Assembly: GCA_032207245.1 (NCBI GenBank)
Contig: CM063509.1
Coordinates: 4,470,798-4,534,797, forward strand
Length of the DNA: 64,000 nucleotides
Direction: 5' to 3'
DNA from: Pardosa pseudoannulata
Taxonomy: Eukaryota > Arthropoda > Arachnida > Araneae > Lycosidae
Each line of letters starts with the position of its first letter. The stretch's first letter is position 1. Below, piece by piece: positions 19,901-33,800 of the stretch. The position numbers and the translations under genes are program-made. The notes under the pieces were generated by a model. That model made no database searches. It had not been told where the DNA came from and saw only the letters and a program-made list of their open reading frames with translations.

Positions 19901-22900
19901 AAAAAATATCTTTTTAGGTGCTTGTTGATGACGTATCAAGTTCTGAAGAAATGGGCATTAAAAGACTAAAAAAAATTAAAACTATGAAATTGCAGTCTGT
20001 AAATAACACAATATTACAGACTGTTAATCAAAATAATGATGAGGAAATGAATAGTAAAAGTGATATTACAAACTCTACATGTAAACCCCTTGAATTTTAT
20101 GGCCCATCTATTGACTTGATGCTTCTGGGTACAGAACCGAGTTGTTTTTTGAAGAATGACGCTCTAACGAATACATCCTCTGGATGTAGTAAAGACATCG
20201 ACAAAAATGATAGTTTAAATAAAAATGAAAATGCATCTAAAAATAGCTGTGAATTGAATTCAAATAAAGAAGATATTGTATTATCTTCTGACACGTCTAT
20301 TCCCCTGCCTGTCAAAAGGAATGAAATTGTACCCGAAGGCACCCATAATGAGCCTATTGGCAATCAAGACAGTGAAGTTCAAATTGACAAAAACGTTGAT
20401 AATGAAGTAGATTTTTTAGAGATCGTTTGTGGAATTCAGAAAGAGTCTGTCAGCGAGAAAACTGACCCGAAAATGAACTTTGAGGGCATTAAAAAATTGG
20501 ACAGTAATTCTAGACAAAATGATTCTCATTCAGGAGTAAAACATAAAAGAACTGGAAAAGAGAAAAAACACTCCAGGTCACATTCCAGATCAAAATCTCG
20601 TTCTAGGCATAAGTCACCCAAATCCAAGAGTAGAAGAAAGTCAAGGTCTTCTTCGCAAGACTCTCTTCATTCACATAGAAAACGACGAAAACGTTCCCAT
20701 TCACACTCACGAGAAAGATTGAATGAGTATAAGAGGAGAAGCCACTCAAGATCAAGATATGAAAAACGTAAAAAATATTCAAAATCTCGGTCACGTTCTC
20801 CTCATGAAAGACGTGACTATAGAAGATCAAGATCTAAAAGCCGGGGGGATAGGAGATCGAGATCTAAAAGCCGGGGGGATAGAAGATCAAGATCTAAAAG
20901 CCGAGGAGATAGAAGATCGAGATCTAAAAGCCGAGGAGATAGAAGATCGAGATCTAAAAATCGGGGAGATAAAAGATCTCAAAAGCATTCAGATTCTAGA
21001 AGAAGGAAGAAAAGTTACTCAAGGGATCGAGAGCACTCATTATCTAAATCAAGACATAAATCAAGGTCTAGAAGGAGGACATCGCACTCTAGATCGAGAT
21101 CTAAAAGCAGACATAGGCAATCGTCTCACTCGGAAGAAAAGTCCCATTCTAGATCGAGATCAAAAGAGAAAAAAAGGTAATTGTTTTTCAAGTACATTTA
21201 TTAATTATTGAATGTAATGCAGTAGAACCTTGGTATAACGACTCCCTGTGATACCAACATCATAGGGTCGTTGTAACGAATTGAAACTAACCAATCAAAA
21301 TTTTATAATGCCCTAGTGGCCCATTTAGGAAATTCTGAACTAAAAGGGGATGCATGCTATTGGAGACAGATTTTTTTCATAGATTTGTCATAGATTCTTA
21401 GATTGCCAAGTGTGTTTATGCATGTAAGACAACTTTGCAGTTCATCCTGTTCCTAAAATGGTATTGGCCCTCAGGACTTCGGCCTGATGCCGTAACTTAT
21501 CTTCTTTTTTCTTTTTTTTTCTGCTACCTGCACTTCAATTTTTATTTTAAAATCGTTAACTTCCTTTTATTTAAAGTTTGTTTTTAAATGATTCTTGAAA
21601 AATTTTATCTTTTTTTTTTTAAAAAAAATTGATCTTTATTTTTTAAGGATTTCAATTGAGGTCAAAGGGTAATTATCTTGAGCATGTAGAGTAAATTGGG
21701 GGGAATGTTTTACTATAAGAGGCCACATAAATTAATATATATCTATAAATATGACTTTTGTGAAATTACAGTATTTGTATAGTTTTATCAATTTATTGCA
21801 TTATGTAGAAATAATAAAAACATGAGGTCATTTTTTTATTATTTACAGGCTTGCAATCCGTCACTTTTCTTACAATTGATCACTTTTAGTCACCTTTTTA
21901 AGTAAACAGTCACTTTTTTCATGGTGTATCACAGCAAAAGTCTGTTGTTGAAAAAAAAAATCTAAATTAATAACGAAATATTTTAATAAAAGACCAAAAA
22001 TGGGATGCTCTAATCTAATTTTTCTTATTAAAATGTAATTAGTCGTATGGTTTCCAGAATTGAGCGATTTTAAAAAGTCATTAAGAAGTTCCTGAAATCT
22101 ACATCTGTGCTGAAATGTACATTTAATACATTAAAGTAATTTACGTCAAAGCACACATTTCTCTTTTACTTCACAATTTTTGTTTAGATACTCTAATCTA
22201 GCTATGTACATATTTCAAAGCATCATTAATATATGCAGAAAATTGTGATTATAAAATTAATGTATTGTATGTATTCAATGTATAGATTTTCTTGAATGAA
22301 AAGCAATGTGGAGTTGTGTTAAACAAAATTTTTAACCTTTTTTGTATTTAACGTTAAAATCATGTCTTGCATGAATCATTTGATTTAGAGTTGAAATAAA
22401 TAGAAAAATCTTAATAATAGCACCTGTAATCAAGAGGAGAAAAAAAAATCGATTTTTTTTTCAATGCTTCGTCACTTTTTTTTCACTTATTCTGTATTAT
22501 TTGTCACTTTTCTCACCTTTTTGAAAGTACCTCAGCAGTTGCAAGCCTGTATTTAACATAAAAGTTACACCATAAAATGTTTTATATTTACATAAGGATT
22601 ATAACTTGTTGTAACATTTAATTATTTTTTAATGACCATTAGAGTACCACAGATTAAAAAACAAAAACACAGCAAATAAAAAGTGAACCAGCAAAATAAT
22701 GTTCATTTTAATTTCTGTTAAAAATAGCCAAGCAGCACAACTGTGCTCATCACTATTTCATTTTATTTTATGTATGCATTTTTAATTTATATAAGGTAAA
22801 TCTAGAATACAAAATGTATACTAAAATACAAATGTATGTAATGGACTAACAGAAAAAAAAAATAATGCAAACATTTATTCTGTTATTAGTGTAAGCCACT

Positions 22901-24795
22901 AATAACAGAATAAATGTTTGCATTATTTTCCATAAAATTTATAACTTGTTCAAAAACGAAAAGAAATGAAAGTTTTAAAGAGGAGCAGTTACTTAAAAAA
23001 AGACACAACTCTAACATGACAATGTACAAAAGACATAGTGACCATGAACTTTTTTATGTGCCCTAGCTGCCATTATTGAACATAAGAATCTTTGGCTAGC
23101 TCGAGGCTTGAACTTGCAATTATTTTAATTATTGACTACTGAGTATGAATTTGTTTTTCAAAATCACTATTTAAAAACCAGTACTGGAGGTTCCATAACC
23201 TGTCTACTCTGGTAGAAGACAGTAATTCATACTGTAGCAGGATGAGCGTTTATGGAAAACCAGTTTTTTGTTTGTTTTCTTTGCCATTTTGATATTATTA
23301 ACTTTAGCTGTATATATAGGGGTGAAGGATTAAAAAAAAAAAAAAATTCTATAAGAAATATTTAGTTACTGTTGAAATTTAATTAGTCAATCATTTAGTT
23401 ATAAAACAATTTTTGTATGCATTTGTTCATGCTGTTTAATAATTATTTTTATTTCCATTCTCAAGTTCATCTACCAAAATTGACCAGGCAAAAATCTTGG
23501 AAACTGCAAGAAAAAATGTCTTAAAAATGATGAAAAGTGGCACTTTACCCGAAGGTTTACCTGTTGAGAACATCAAAAAGGAGCAGTTGATTTCAATCCA
23601 ATCGGGTGGAAAATCTGTTCAAGAACTAACAGGTAATAGTTTATAAAATTTCTTTAATGTGAGATATTTTCCTTGCATGTGAAGTACTTAAAGGCTTATC
23701 ACACGACAGTGTAAAAATGTATAGACAACTGTTTCACCCTGCAGTTTCGACCGATTTTTCAGGTTATAGGGTTACTATGCTGTCAAAGTGATTGTTCCAA
23801 ATTTTGGCATGAAATCGCTTATTGGCAACTATACGAATATCACCGGGCTTAAAAATATTTTGGGACCTTGTAGCACTTGCAGCTTTGTAACCATGGAAAT
23901 ATTTAGAGCTAGTCCAGTATTTTGAAACATGCACTTAACGGTATTTAAACTTTATATGTTATTCTTATCTGTTTTGCGTGTTGCAAAAAGTAGACCGTAG
24001 CGCTCCAAACCAAACCAAACCTTATCTGTTTTGTGATTACATTTCCCCTTGAACTAATAAACAACTGTGTCATATTCAATAGTACTCAAAAAGAAATACT
24101 TGACAAGAATTTGAATGCATAAAAAACAAGATCTAGAAGAAGAGCATTGCTCAAAAATCAATCTATTAAAAAATACTAGGTCTGAAGTAAAACAATTTCA
24201 TTTCAGTGTATTTTTTAATTTTTTAAACAATAATTTGTGAAGAATAATATTGCCAGAATATTCAAATAATGATGCTCCCAAGTCCAGCATATGTGCAGTT
24301 GGCGATGACGCTTGGTCAGCAAAGGATTTGATTGGGATGTTTGTTGCGTAGCGCCCTATCCAACAGTGTGCTCCAATACTATTCTACTTGGCCCTGCATT
24401 GTATTGGGTCGTCAGCCAAGCCACTGCCTGGCTCTGGTTTTGCTTTACCATGCGAGACCTTTCTCTTTGATAGTGTGTGGACGTCTGACACCCTGTTGTC
24501 TACTGCCGGTTTCATTGTCATTCATCCACTTTGCATAAGTACTAACAACTATAAATCACAGACAACCTACAAGTCGTGTAGTTTCGGAAATACTTGTTCC
24601 GATACAATCTTTCCTCTATCAAAATTGCTTAGATCTGCAGCCTTTTACCATCGCACACAGAAGTAAGCGAAAGAATGATTCTTCAGACTCTCCAGCAACA
24701 ATTAAAAACCACTTCCACCTGATCACATGCCTTCCACGTCATCCAGGCGAGTTCATTGCGAAATGTAGGGGTGGTCATAATGTTTTGGCTCATGA

Positions 24796-24833
<38 letters not shown>

Positions 24834-27800
24834 AAACTATTACCCCTAAAATAGTTATCCAAAATTCCCCTTCTCATTTTTTAATGCTTAATTTCAAACC
24901 CTAAAATATCAGAGAAAGGAGTGTTCTCCAACTTCTGTTCTTTGGAAAGGTAACATCTCTTAAAACTTATGCTGGCTTAGATGCTCATTTTCTGTTTTAG
25001 CTGTCCCAGGAAAAGGGTTTCGTTTCTCTAAACACTAAACTGTTGCCTTTGTGGTTTTTGAGCCGAGTAATCAAAAGTGCTGATTCATTATAAGTCTTGT
25101 GGGAACAAAAGTATGTGATTTGCTCACTTTTGGGACCAACATCATTGACAAATGTGTATATTCTTGAAGCATTCTATCCAGAGCAGCAGGAATTTTACAG
25201 ATGGTCAGCGAGACCAATATGTTTCAGTCTCTAATAAATGTCTAGTTCTGCAATGCTGGACTTATTTTCCTGATGGCTTTATGACTTCAAATTGACGAAA
25301 AGTTTTTTTTTGCTCAGCAAACCTAGGCAAACTAAATAATAGGGACTTATCTGTTGGCATTTTCAGAATTTCAAGCTTAAAATAACCCGTTTAACTGCCA
25401 ACTTAATTTTCTGAAGATAATTTATTTTCAGTTGGTTTATTTTTAATTTTCCGCTAATCCTGGGAAACACCCCTTCAGATTATTGACGTAATAGCCACAG
25501 TCAATCGGGGAATTTAGCGGCTGTGGCATAGTTGGCTTTATGCAAATTAGTAGGTATATATAGCCTCGAGAGATGTGCTGGCATATATGTTTATGATATG
25601 TTATGTTTTTCCCGAATAGGAATTCAGTTAGGAGATGTATTTATCAGGTTGTTTCTCCCCTTCCTCTAGTAAGAGTTCATTTCTGTTAAGTTTAGTTCTG
25701 TTAGGAGATATGTTTAGAGTTGTAATTTAAGTGTTTTTATTGTTATGATAATAAATTATTATTGTTAACTGATTTCTCGTGTTTTACTGCACGTTAATTC
25801 AAAAGAATAGGCCAGTAAGCTTATCATTATCTCCCGTGTAAAAATATTTTCATTGGTTACATATATGTATATTTTATTGTATATCTTTGTTCCTTGTTGA
25901 TATGTGTAAATATAATGTATCAGACTAAACAGTCTTCTTGTTTTTTTATTCAAGAAAACAGTAGTTTTTAAACTATGATTTCTTATCTCTTTAGCTAACG
26001 CATATGAGATATATGAGGGAAGTTCTAATACTTTGTCTAACCTTTATTTTAGACTTTTGTCAGCGATTATCTCAAAAAGAAAATGAACCTGAGGATAATG
26101 AGGATAAAGAAGATAAGCTAGATGACGAAACTGGATTTATTCATCATCCTTTCAAAGTGAAAGAGCCCGGGATGATAAAATTGAACATAAAAGTAATTCT
26201 ATTTTTTTACATGTTCTTTTAACGTGAAACTTCAGAGTAATAATAATGACAGCTATTTTCAGGATCTCATAGTCATACTTTTATGATTTAAACTTGAGTG
26301 TCACATTGTCTGCCATTTCAGTTAAAGTGAACTAAGTATAGTTCTTGGTATTAACTTTTAAGTATCTAGCTGTAAAATTTCTATTTATATATGTAATATA
26401 TAAAATATGTTCATCCCTTTTGTTCAAAGATCTTCCCATCCACATTCTAGTTATCTTAATCGTAACTTTCCCTGCCACCTACAATAAGTCAAGGACATGA
26501 ATCATTGATATTAGCATTCCTTCCATCCTTCTCAAAATTATAGATTGAATTAAAAATACACTATGTGGGATGCTTTCTTTCTCTTCTTTAACCCAGTTCT
26601 CCATTGTTCCAGGAAAATCTGAAGTTCTTTAAAATTTTAATGCCGTTGTGTGCAGTTTCACCAATAAGGTCTTAGCAAACCACAAAATAAATGCTTATCT
26701 AAAAACTGCTTCTTGTGAGAAGTCTTTCCTATGGATGGGCTCATCACAGATGCATGTTTGTTTCTTGTCCATCACTTTTCTGCATCATTAATATGGAAAT
26801 AAATGATTTTTACTAAGTATTTTGCTTAATCTTGAGTTGAGAGTATGAGCCTTTTACATTGAGTTACATTGTCAAGCTAGCCCTGGCAATTAAAAATAGG
26901 GGTTATTTCTCTTTTGTAATTGGTGAAGAATTTATTTTACTGGATATATATATATGTTTATAGTATGTTCTACTATTATCTATAAAAAAAAGAAAAGACT
27001 ACAAGAATATTGAAAAATTAAGTTTGATCTTTGTAAATAAGTTCCAGATTTTTATTCAAGCTTATTTAAAATTTTATGTTAAAAAATTATTTACTTATGT
27101 AAAACCTTTTTTTTTTAAATTTAAAACTTGCTTTAAACTTTTAATAATTTGTCATTAAATATGGATTCTGAGTAAATTTAAATAGCTGCTTCATTGTGAT
27201 TAAAATTGGTTTGAAATTTAACTTAACACATTATTTGTTAAGGTATCTGTCTACGTTCTGAGAACTTTTTTCTTTGAATGTAGAAACTAGTTCCTATTTT
27301 TACATTTTTAGATTTATTTTTTTTATTATCATAGAGAATGGCACTTAAAAAATTTATTCCTGGAGAAGTTTTTATAAAATTTCTAATAAATAAAGAAAAT
27401 TTAGTTAAAAAATTGGATTTTTCAAAAGGTCTAATTTTTTAATAAATTATTTCAATATTTTTTGATGCAACACATTTCCTATACACTGGACTAGTGATTC
27501 ACCTAAAATCTTTGCTTCATTTACATTTGGTAAAAAATTTTTGTCCTTCAAAATCGTACGCATTGAATTTTTAATGAATTTTCATTACCTTTACATCTAA
27601 CTATGAGGGTAACATCATTAAAATTTATCCAAATTTAAAGCTTTTAGGTCATTGACTAGTAAATAATATCAAAAGCATACATAATAATTTTCAACACAAT
27701 AGTTAAAGAACTTTTCGAGAAATCCCATTTTAAGTTTCAACATTTTATTAAAAATACCGTTCCGAAAGAAAATGCATTTGAAGTTTATGAAAGTAACTTT

Positions 27801-30800
27801 AACTATTAAAAAATTAAAATACATGTTTAAAATTCCCAACACTTTCTTGCTTCAAAACTTTCTAATTGCCAAGTTGCTAATTATTAAAAATAATAGAAAA
27901 ATGTTTAAACTAACCTTCATGAAAATTTAAAAAGTTTTGTCCAAAAAATGCTCTTTAAAAGGCTTTCAATTCACAACTTCCGGTTTCAAAGTCGCTACTT
28001 CCATTTTGTTTTCACAGCTGTCACTGATGTTTAAAAAGCTGTCACTTTTCTTTAAAATGCCATAGAGACAAAACAAAAACAGATTTAGAAGCCTAAAAGT
28101 TGACATTTTACAATAGAGAAATAATAATAAAAAAAAAAAATGAATTTTGGCAAAAATGACGTTTTCAACATAGATGGATACCTTAAGATATATATCTTTA
28201 GAGTAATTTTTAAAAAATAATGAAAAGTCTCATATAGGGAGCCATACAGTCCAAAGTCAAAAGAGCTCTGATATGAAAGTGTTAAATTTCATCATTTAAA
28301 AAGTGATTTAAAATTGATTTATTCTCTTTTTAAGAGAAGTATTGGTGGATTAAGACTACTAAAAATTTACCTTTATGGTGTCATTTTGGTGTCATTAATT
28401 TAACAGTGTATAAGTTATTAAGGCCAGCATAAAAACTGGCCTTATTAACTTTGGTTTTTATATATTTCTTTTCTGTAGGCATATTATACATTTAATTTTC
28501 TATTATAGAATGCAGTCCAACTTCCTATAAAAACTCACGCTCAGAAAGTTGCTGAAATTTCACGGCTGAGCTCTCAGTTTCCAGTATCGAGTGGCAACCA
28601 GCATAAACAAAAGGAATTAGAATGGATACCAGTTGTTCCCAACAGCTCCAAAACTGAAAGCAAACCAGCTAAACATGCAGCCGTTGTTCCTAGTGTGCCT
28701 GTCACCACTGCACCATCCAATCCAACAGTGTTGCGTGAGAGCCCAGCGTTGTCTGTTTCAACACCTCCCGTTTCTTCCATCCCAATGCCAATTTCCTATC
28801 CCAGCTCATCTTCAGTAGTGGCTGTTGTACAAACACCTGCGGTCACTACCCCTCTTCCCCCTCCACCCATGCCCCCTCTGTTGGAACCACCGATGCATCA
28901 ACCGTTTTATCAGATGCCAGCTCAACCAGTCATGCCAACATATATGGTGTTTAATCAAAACATGATCAACTCAAACTCACCAGCCACACCTTTAGAGATG
29001 CCAACTGCCTCTGTTTTTAAGCCACCAAAGGTTTGTACGACACATTGGAATCTTTCTAATTACTTTTTAATAAGATTTATTTTTAATGGATGTTATATCT
29101 TGGTTGGTTGATTAGAGTTTAGTGGCACTCTATCTTCTAAAGATGTGTTTTACCAAATAAGATGTAAATGGTACTAAAATATTTACAAGGAAAATAGTTT
29201 TGAGGAGAACTGAGGCAAAAGGTGCAATGTCTAAAGTCCATTAAAAAAACATTCAACTCTAATAAAAAGGAAGAAAGTTGAGTAAGGTGAAAGCAATTAA
29301 CATATTAGATTAGAAAAGTTTGATTGAAAAGCCATGAATTAAAATTCGAAATCAAAAGATTAAAAACTAAAAATTTAAGAATTAGAGAATAAATTAAAAT
29401 ATTGAGGATTAAAAATCATACATATCAGATTTCAAAAGCCAACACAGTGCAGGAATGGATGCAGTAGTTTATTAACACATTCGCTGCCGAACCTGTTGTC
29501 ATAAACGCATTTTCCTCTATGTTGATCACGCACCAGCGCATGATCGGCAGCGAATGTGTTAAGACTGGGCAGTCAATTGCTAAAATTTTTATGATTTAAA
29601 GCAACAACACAAGTTTAAATGTGGGAGACTGTATAAAGTGTTTTGCAATGCACAAGCATGACCCACTCAGAGACATGCTCTGAGGTGTTTGTGTTCCGGG
29701 TAAACCTTGGGATGAGAATTTTTGTTACAAACAGGGTTCCCATTGTCCTTAAAAGTCCTTAAGAACTCCTTAATTTTAGCTTTCATTTTTAAGAGCCCTT
29801 AAAACAACTTAATTTTTGTCTAAGGTTCTTAAAAACTCCTTAATTTTTAAGGCCGAACGATGGCCGAATGGTTAGGGTGCTGGCCTTCGGATCCGGAGTT
29901 CGTGGGTTCGAATCCCACTATGGCATGGATGTTCGCAGCCGTTCGGAATCGGCTTTAAGCAGTAGGTCCCGGTCTCATTAGCCCTCGTGTTGCAAAAAGT
30001 AGACTGTAGCACTCCAAACCAAACCTTAATTTTTAAGTTAGAACGCAATCAATTTCTCCATTGACGAGATCCGTCATCGTCATGTGATTTCCTATCAATT
30101 TTCTTTTATGACAGTTTTTTTCTTAGTTACTTATTTAACAAATAAATAATCTTTCATATACTTAAAAGGTTTAAAGTATAAAGTAATCTGCCCTTTCTTA
30201 ATAGCTAACAGTCATGCAGATTTTAATGAAACGAAGCATGGAAGATTGGGGGGTTGTAGATATTTCAGTTACTCGTGGAAGCTTAATTTTCCTTGCATTC
30301 AATGTAATAGAAAAGTCTAAAACTTTCTTCTTTCCCAGGCAACACTGGGTATAATCAGCTAGTATATACATATATATAAATAAAATGAGTCTGATATATA
30401 TGTATATATATATATATATATATCAGAATCATTTTTAAACCATCAGAAAGTACTGTTTATAATATTGTTTTTATTAGCAAATTTATTTTGAGTTAGATCA
30501 CTCAAAAAACTTTAGATGTACATTTTTTAAAATTAGTTTTTGTCAAATAGATTTATCTTATATTCATTTTTAGGCATTTTTAAAAACTTAATTCTGAAAT
30601 ATTGTAAGGCATTTCTAGAACAGGCCTTGTCTGGTTCATAATCATTAAAATATGTTTCTCAGGGAATAGCATTTGTATCATTATGTCGTGTATTTCAAAT
30701 AGGTCCTTATAAAATATTACTTTGGTGCTTAGAAAGTAATTAAAAAGTCCTTAATTTTTGTTCTGGAAAAACAGTGGGAACCCTGTACAAATATAAAGTT

Positions 30801-33800
30801 TAAAACTATTTAAATCTATCAAAATACTTGAGGTTATGAAGGGAAGACATATCTTGTACCTATGTCAATATTTACTTATAAATTTATGCATTCCTATCCT
30901 TAATTATATTTATACATACTCAAATAGGCCAACTACTCTGGATTCTCTGAACAAATGAGAGAATTTTTTTCTAACATTATGACATGATTCCTTTAACCAT
31001 TTCCTTTAATCATTTCTTATTTTAAATTATTTAAATATCTTCGACATTATTGTCATATGTTTTATCACTGAACTTAGATATTACGTAAATAATTTTTTTT
31101 TAAATTTGTATTAAATAATAGATTAGGTACGTACGTGCTAATTTTAAATTGAATCATTGACTATTTTTTGTTGCAATGAAAATTACTGGTATTAACAAAT
31201 TCTTTTCATAAAAGTCTAGGAATCTATTTTATGGGCTCATAAATATCTAGTGTTCAAGTTATATATCTTTGAAAATGAAGAAGTTTGTTCGTTTGTGTGT
31301 TTGTATTTTATACATAACCACACGGTTTGCTAAATTTTGGACATCATTCCTATATATCCACCTAATAATTACTACCAATATTAAAACCTCTTCTCTCCAT
31401 CCTATCTCATGACATGACAAGATAAATTAAAGTTGGCAACTCACATATAGTCAGTAAGGATAAATAAATTATTGAGCATGTACCAGATAATTCATAGTCA
31501 AAAAACAAATAATTTATTTTACCTGTCTCATAGGGTACTTTACAATTCTAAAAAATTAAAAATTTTACTGATCCCGTCATATGACGGGCTATATGCTAGT
31601 ATCCAGGATCAATCGAAGTTGCATTCCTCTGAAATTGTAAAATTTTCACCCTTTTTCCCTTAGGGTTTTTCAGGTCTGTGGAACCTGGAGTTTTGCTGAA
31701 GTTGTTTCCCATTATTACAGATTTCTGTAAATAATTTGTTGTAACACTATAAAATAACAGAAAAGTAAAACCTGATTGTAGTCGCAAGAAAATTAAGTTT
31801 TATTTTTTGCCATTTTGGTCAATATTTTCAAGTCTCTGAATTATTATCATCCCTGTACCAAGCAAATTTTTTTTTATATATTTTATTACTAACCATGATT
31901 AATAAAAAATAGACTAATGTATACATTTTATTTTTTTCAGAAACTTGATATTCCTTCAATTGTTGCTAAAAGGTTTCAAGCTCTTACCAAATTACAACAA
32001 GATCCTAATGATCCTGATGCTTTAAAAACTATACAGGATGCTCAAAGAAGTGTAAGTATAATTTAAGTAAGTTACTTAAATGAAATTTTGAAAATCATAA
32101 AAGTAAAGAGTTAAAAGCTGTAGCAAAGCCAGAGAAAAGCAATAGGGTAGGCACAAAGTCACTTTTAAAGGATTTATTTATTAATGGTTGCATATGTGGT
32201 ATAGCCACATTCCATCTAAAAGAGAATGCCAGGAATTGTCGGCTTCCTGACCCCTTATTTTATGGAATGGGGCTTGTCCATGTCCAATTCACCTAGAATT
32301 TTCCTGTGCTGACCATCCATGGGTTACCTATTTGCTCTCCCCATCTTTCACCATTTGTCCAGCTTGAGCTTTGCTTGGCGCCATAAAATTCCTAGGCTGT
32401 TCTTCCTACTCACGCTACATTTTGGCAATTGTCTTGGATTCTGTTAGCTTATTGAAAGCTATAATAGAATAACAGTTGAAGTAGAAGCATTTTGCTCTAT
32501 TGACCCTGAACAGTATTAAGACAAACATTAGCATAATTTAAAACTACATTTATTAAACGTAAAAGTAAAGGAAAATAAACATCGGCTAACTGCCGTACAC
32601 ACATGGCTGCACAACCACACTGACTGACTGATACATAGCCTTTCCCCCCCGAGTACTTATCAGTAGGGAAAGAAACGATCTTCAAACGTATGCAATATGT
32701 CACGGCTCGAAAGAAAATGCATGCATAATATATATACTAATATCGTCAGTGGTTATGAGATGGTAATAAAATAAAATATTTAAATTACTTATAAAAATAA
32801 AGTAACTAATTTTCTAACAGATTCCCACTGGTGGATGCATTAAAAATTTGATCACTATATTTATATCAAACTTTAATATCACTTTTCAAAAACATACGTT
32901 GGTTTTTAGTTAAGTAATAAAATATATGTAAACTTTCATTCCTCTTCCCCTTCATTTCACATTATCCAATGGGATATACCTATTTGCATGGTTGTGAGCT
33001 AATTGGACTCATAGAATGGTTTAACAGTTAATCGCATAACATGAAATTGATGGGTCCTATCATGCCTGGGATATTTTTCAGTTAGCTGAAGAACTAAGAA
33101 GTAAATATAGAGAACAAGTCGAGAACACTTCCAATGACAGAAATTCATTCTACTGACACATGAAAGAATTGTCGAGTTCGACAATCATGCAAAAGAAACA
33201 GACATAGAAACCATTGTGATAAATGGAATAGAAATGTTTGCAGAAAATGGGTTTTAAAAATGGATTTTATATGTAAAAAATGTTTTTCATGAATATTTCG
33301 ATAATCAATATTTCATTTAAATGAATTTGGAACTATTTTCTTTGCAAAAAACTTCCATTTTCTTGTATGAGTCCAATGGGCTCACTTCAGTCAAAATAGG
33401 TATAGGATCAACATCCATAAATCTAGTGTTAAGTGGGAAATTTTCTGATGCTGTAGAAACATTTAGATAAATAGCTTGTTAGAAAATTAGGGAATTATCA
33501 AGAAATTGTGAAAGTTTTTTTTAAAAGTTAGGGAACTTTCTGCAAAAGAACAGTTTAAAAATTAAAAAAAAAATTGCCAATCAAAAATTAAAATTAAATT
33601 TTGAATGAGAATATGGAAAATGAAAAGGGAATCTTCAGAAAAGGAGGGAAGTGAAGCAGAAAATAAAAAAAATCAAAATGAATTAAAGAGCGATTGGAAC
33701 AATGTTAATCATTAAAGAAAAAGCTAACGAGGAAATGAATGCAGTCATGGAGTAAATTGAATTATTAAAGTAATAAAGTACAATTTTTTTATTCATATAT

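Larger units (their letters stand above)
16995..19917 (+). other. SON intron 1
   Basis: Runs from donor GTAGAG to acceptor CTTTTTAG. It holds a pogo-like element (17044-18013) and a hAT element (18372-19203). The ORFs on either strand inside it are explained by those elements or lack coding features. Confidence 0.8.
21177..23465 (+). other. SON intron 2
   Basis: From donor GTAATT to acceptor TTCTCAAG. Contains a pogo-like terminal fragment, a CAGG-ended hAT-like element and a perfect hairpin, described separately. The remaining sequence is AT-rich with no gene signal. Confidence 0.8.
23633..26052 (+). other. SON intron 3
   Basis: From donor GTAATA to acceptor TTATTTTAG. Contains a SINE tail, a decayed Tc1 copy, a long (AT)n run at about 24799-24831 and a candidate solo LTR. 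Confidence 0.8.
29732..30785. mobile_element. hAT-like element with 6-bp target duplication, hosting a SINE
   Basis: Ends CAGGGTTCCCA and TGGGAACCCTG are exact inverted repeats. TACAAA flanks both (29726-29731 and 30786-30791). It aligns with 60900-61974, and its left end also with about 54377-54420. Shared terminal motifs are CCTTAAAAGTCCTTAAGAAC and TTAATTTTTGTTCTGGAAAA. The right half contains a Helitron-like 3' end at 30334-30363. The SINE at 29852 is absent from the second copy. Confidence 0.85.
29031..31940 (+). other. SON intron 5
   Basis: From GTTTGT to TTTTTTTCAG. Contains a miniature TTAA element, a hAT-like element with a SINE inside it, and a Helitron-like insertion. Confidence 0.8.

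Noticed and set aside
20723..21211. 162-codon + strand ORF in another frame of SON exon 2
   Set aside because: It is a low-complexity shadow of the RS repeat in an alternative frame and reads past the donor site.
29861..29930. tRNA gene
   Set aside because: A and B boxes are present, but no acceptor stem closes and the block continues into a SINE body with target duplications.
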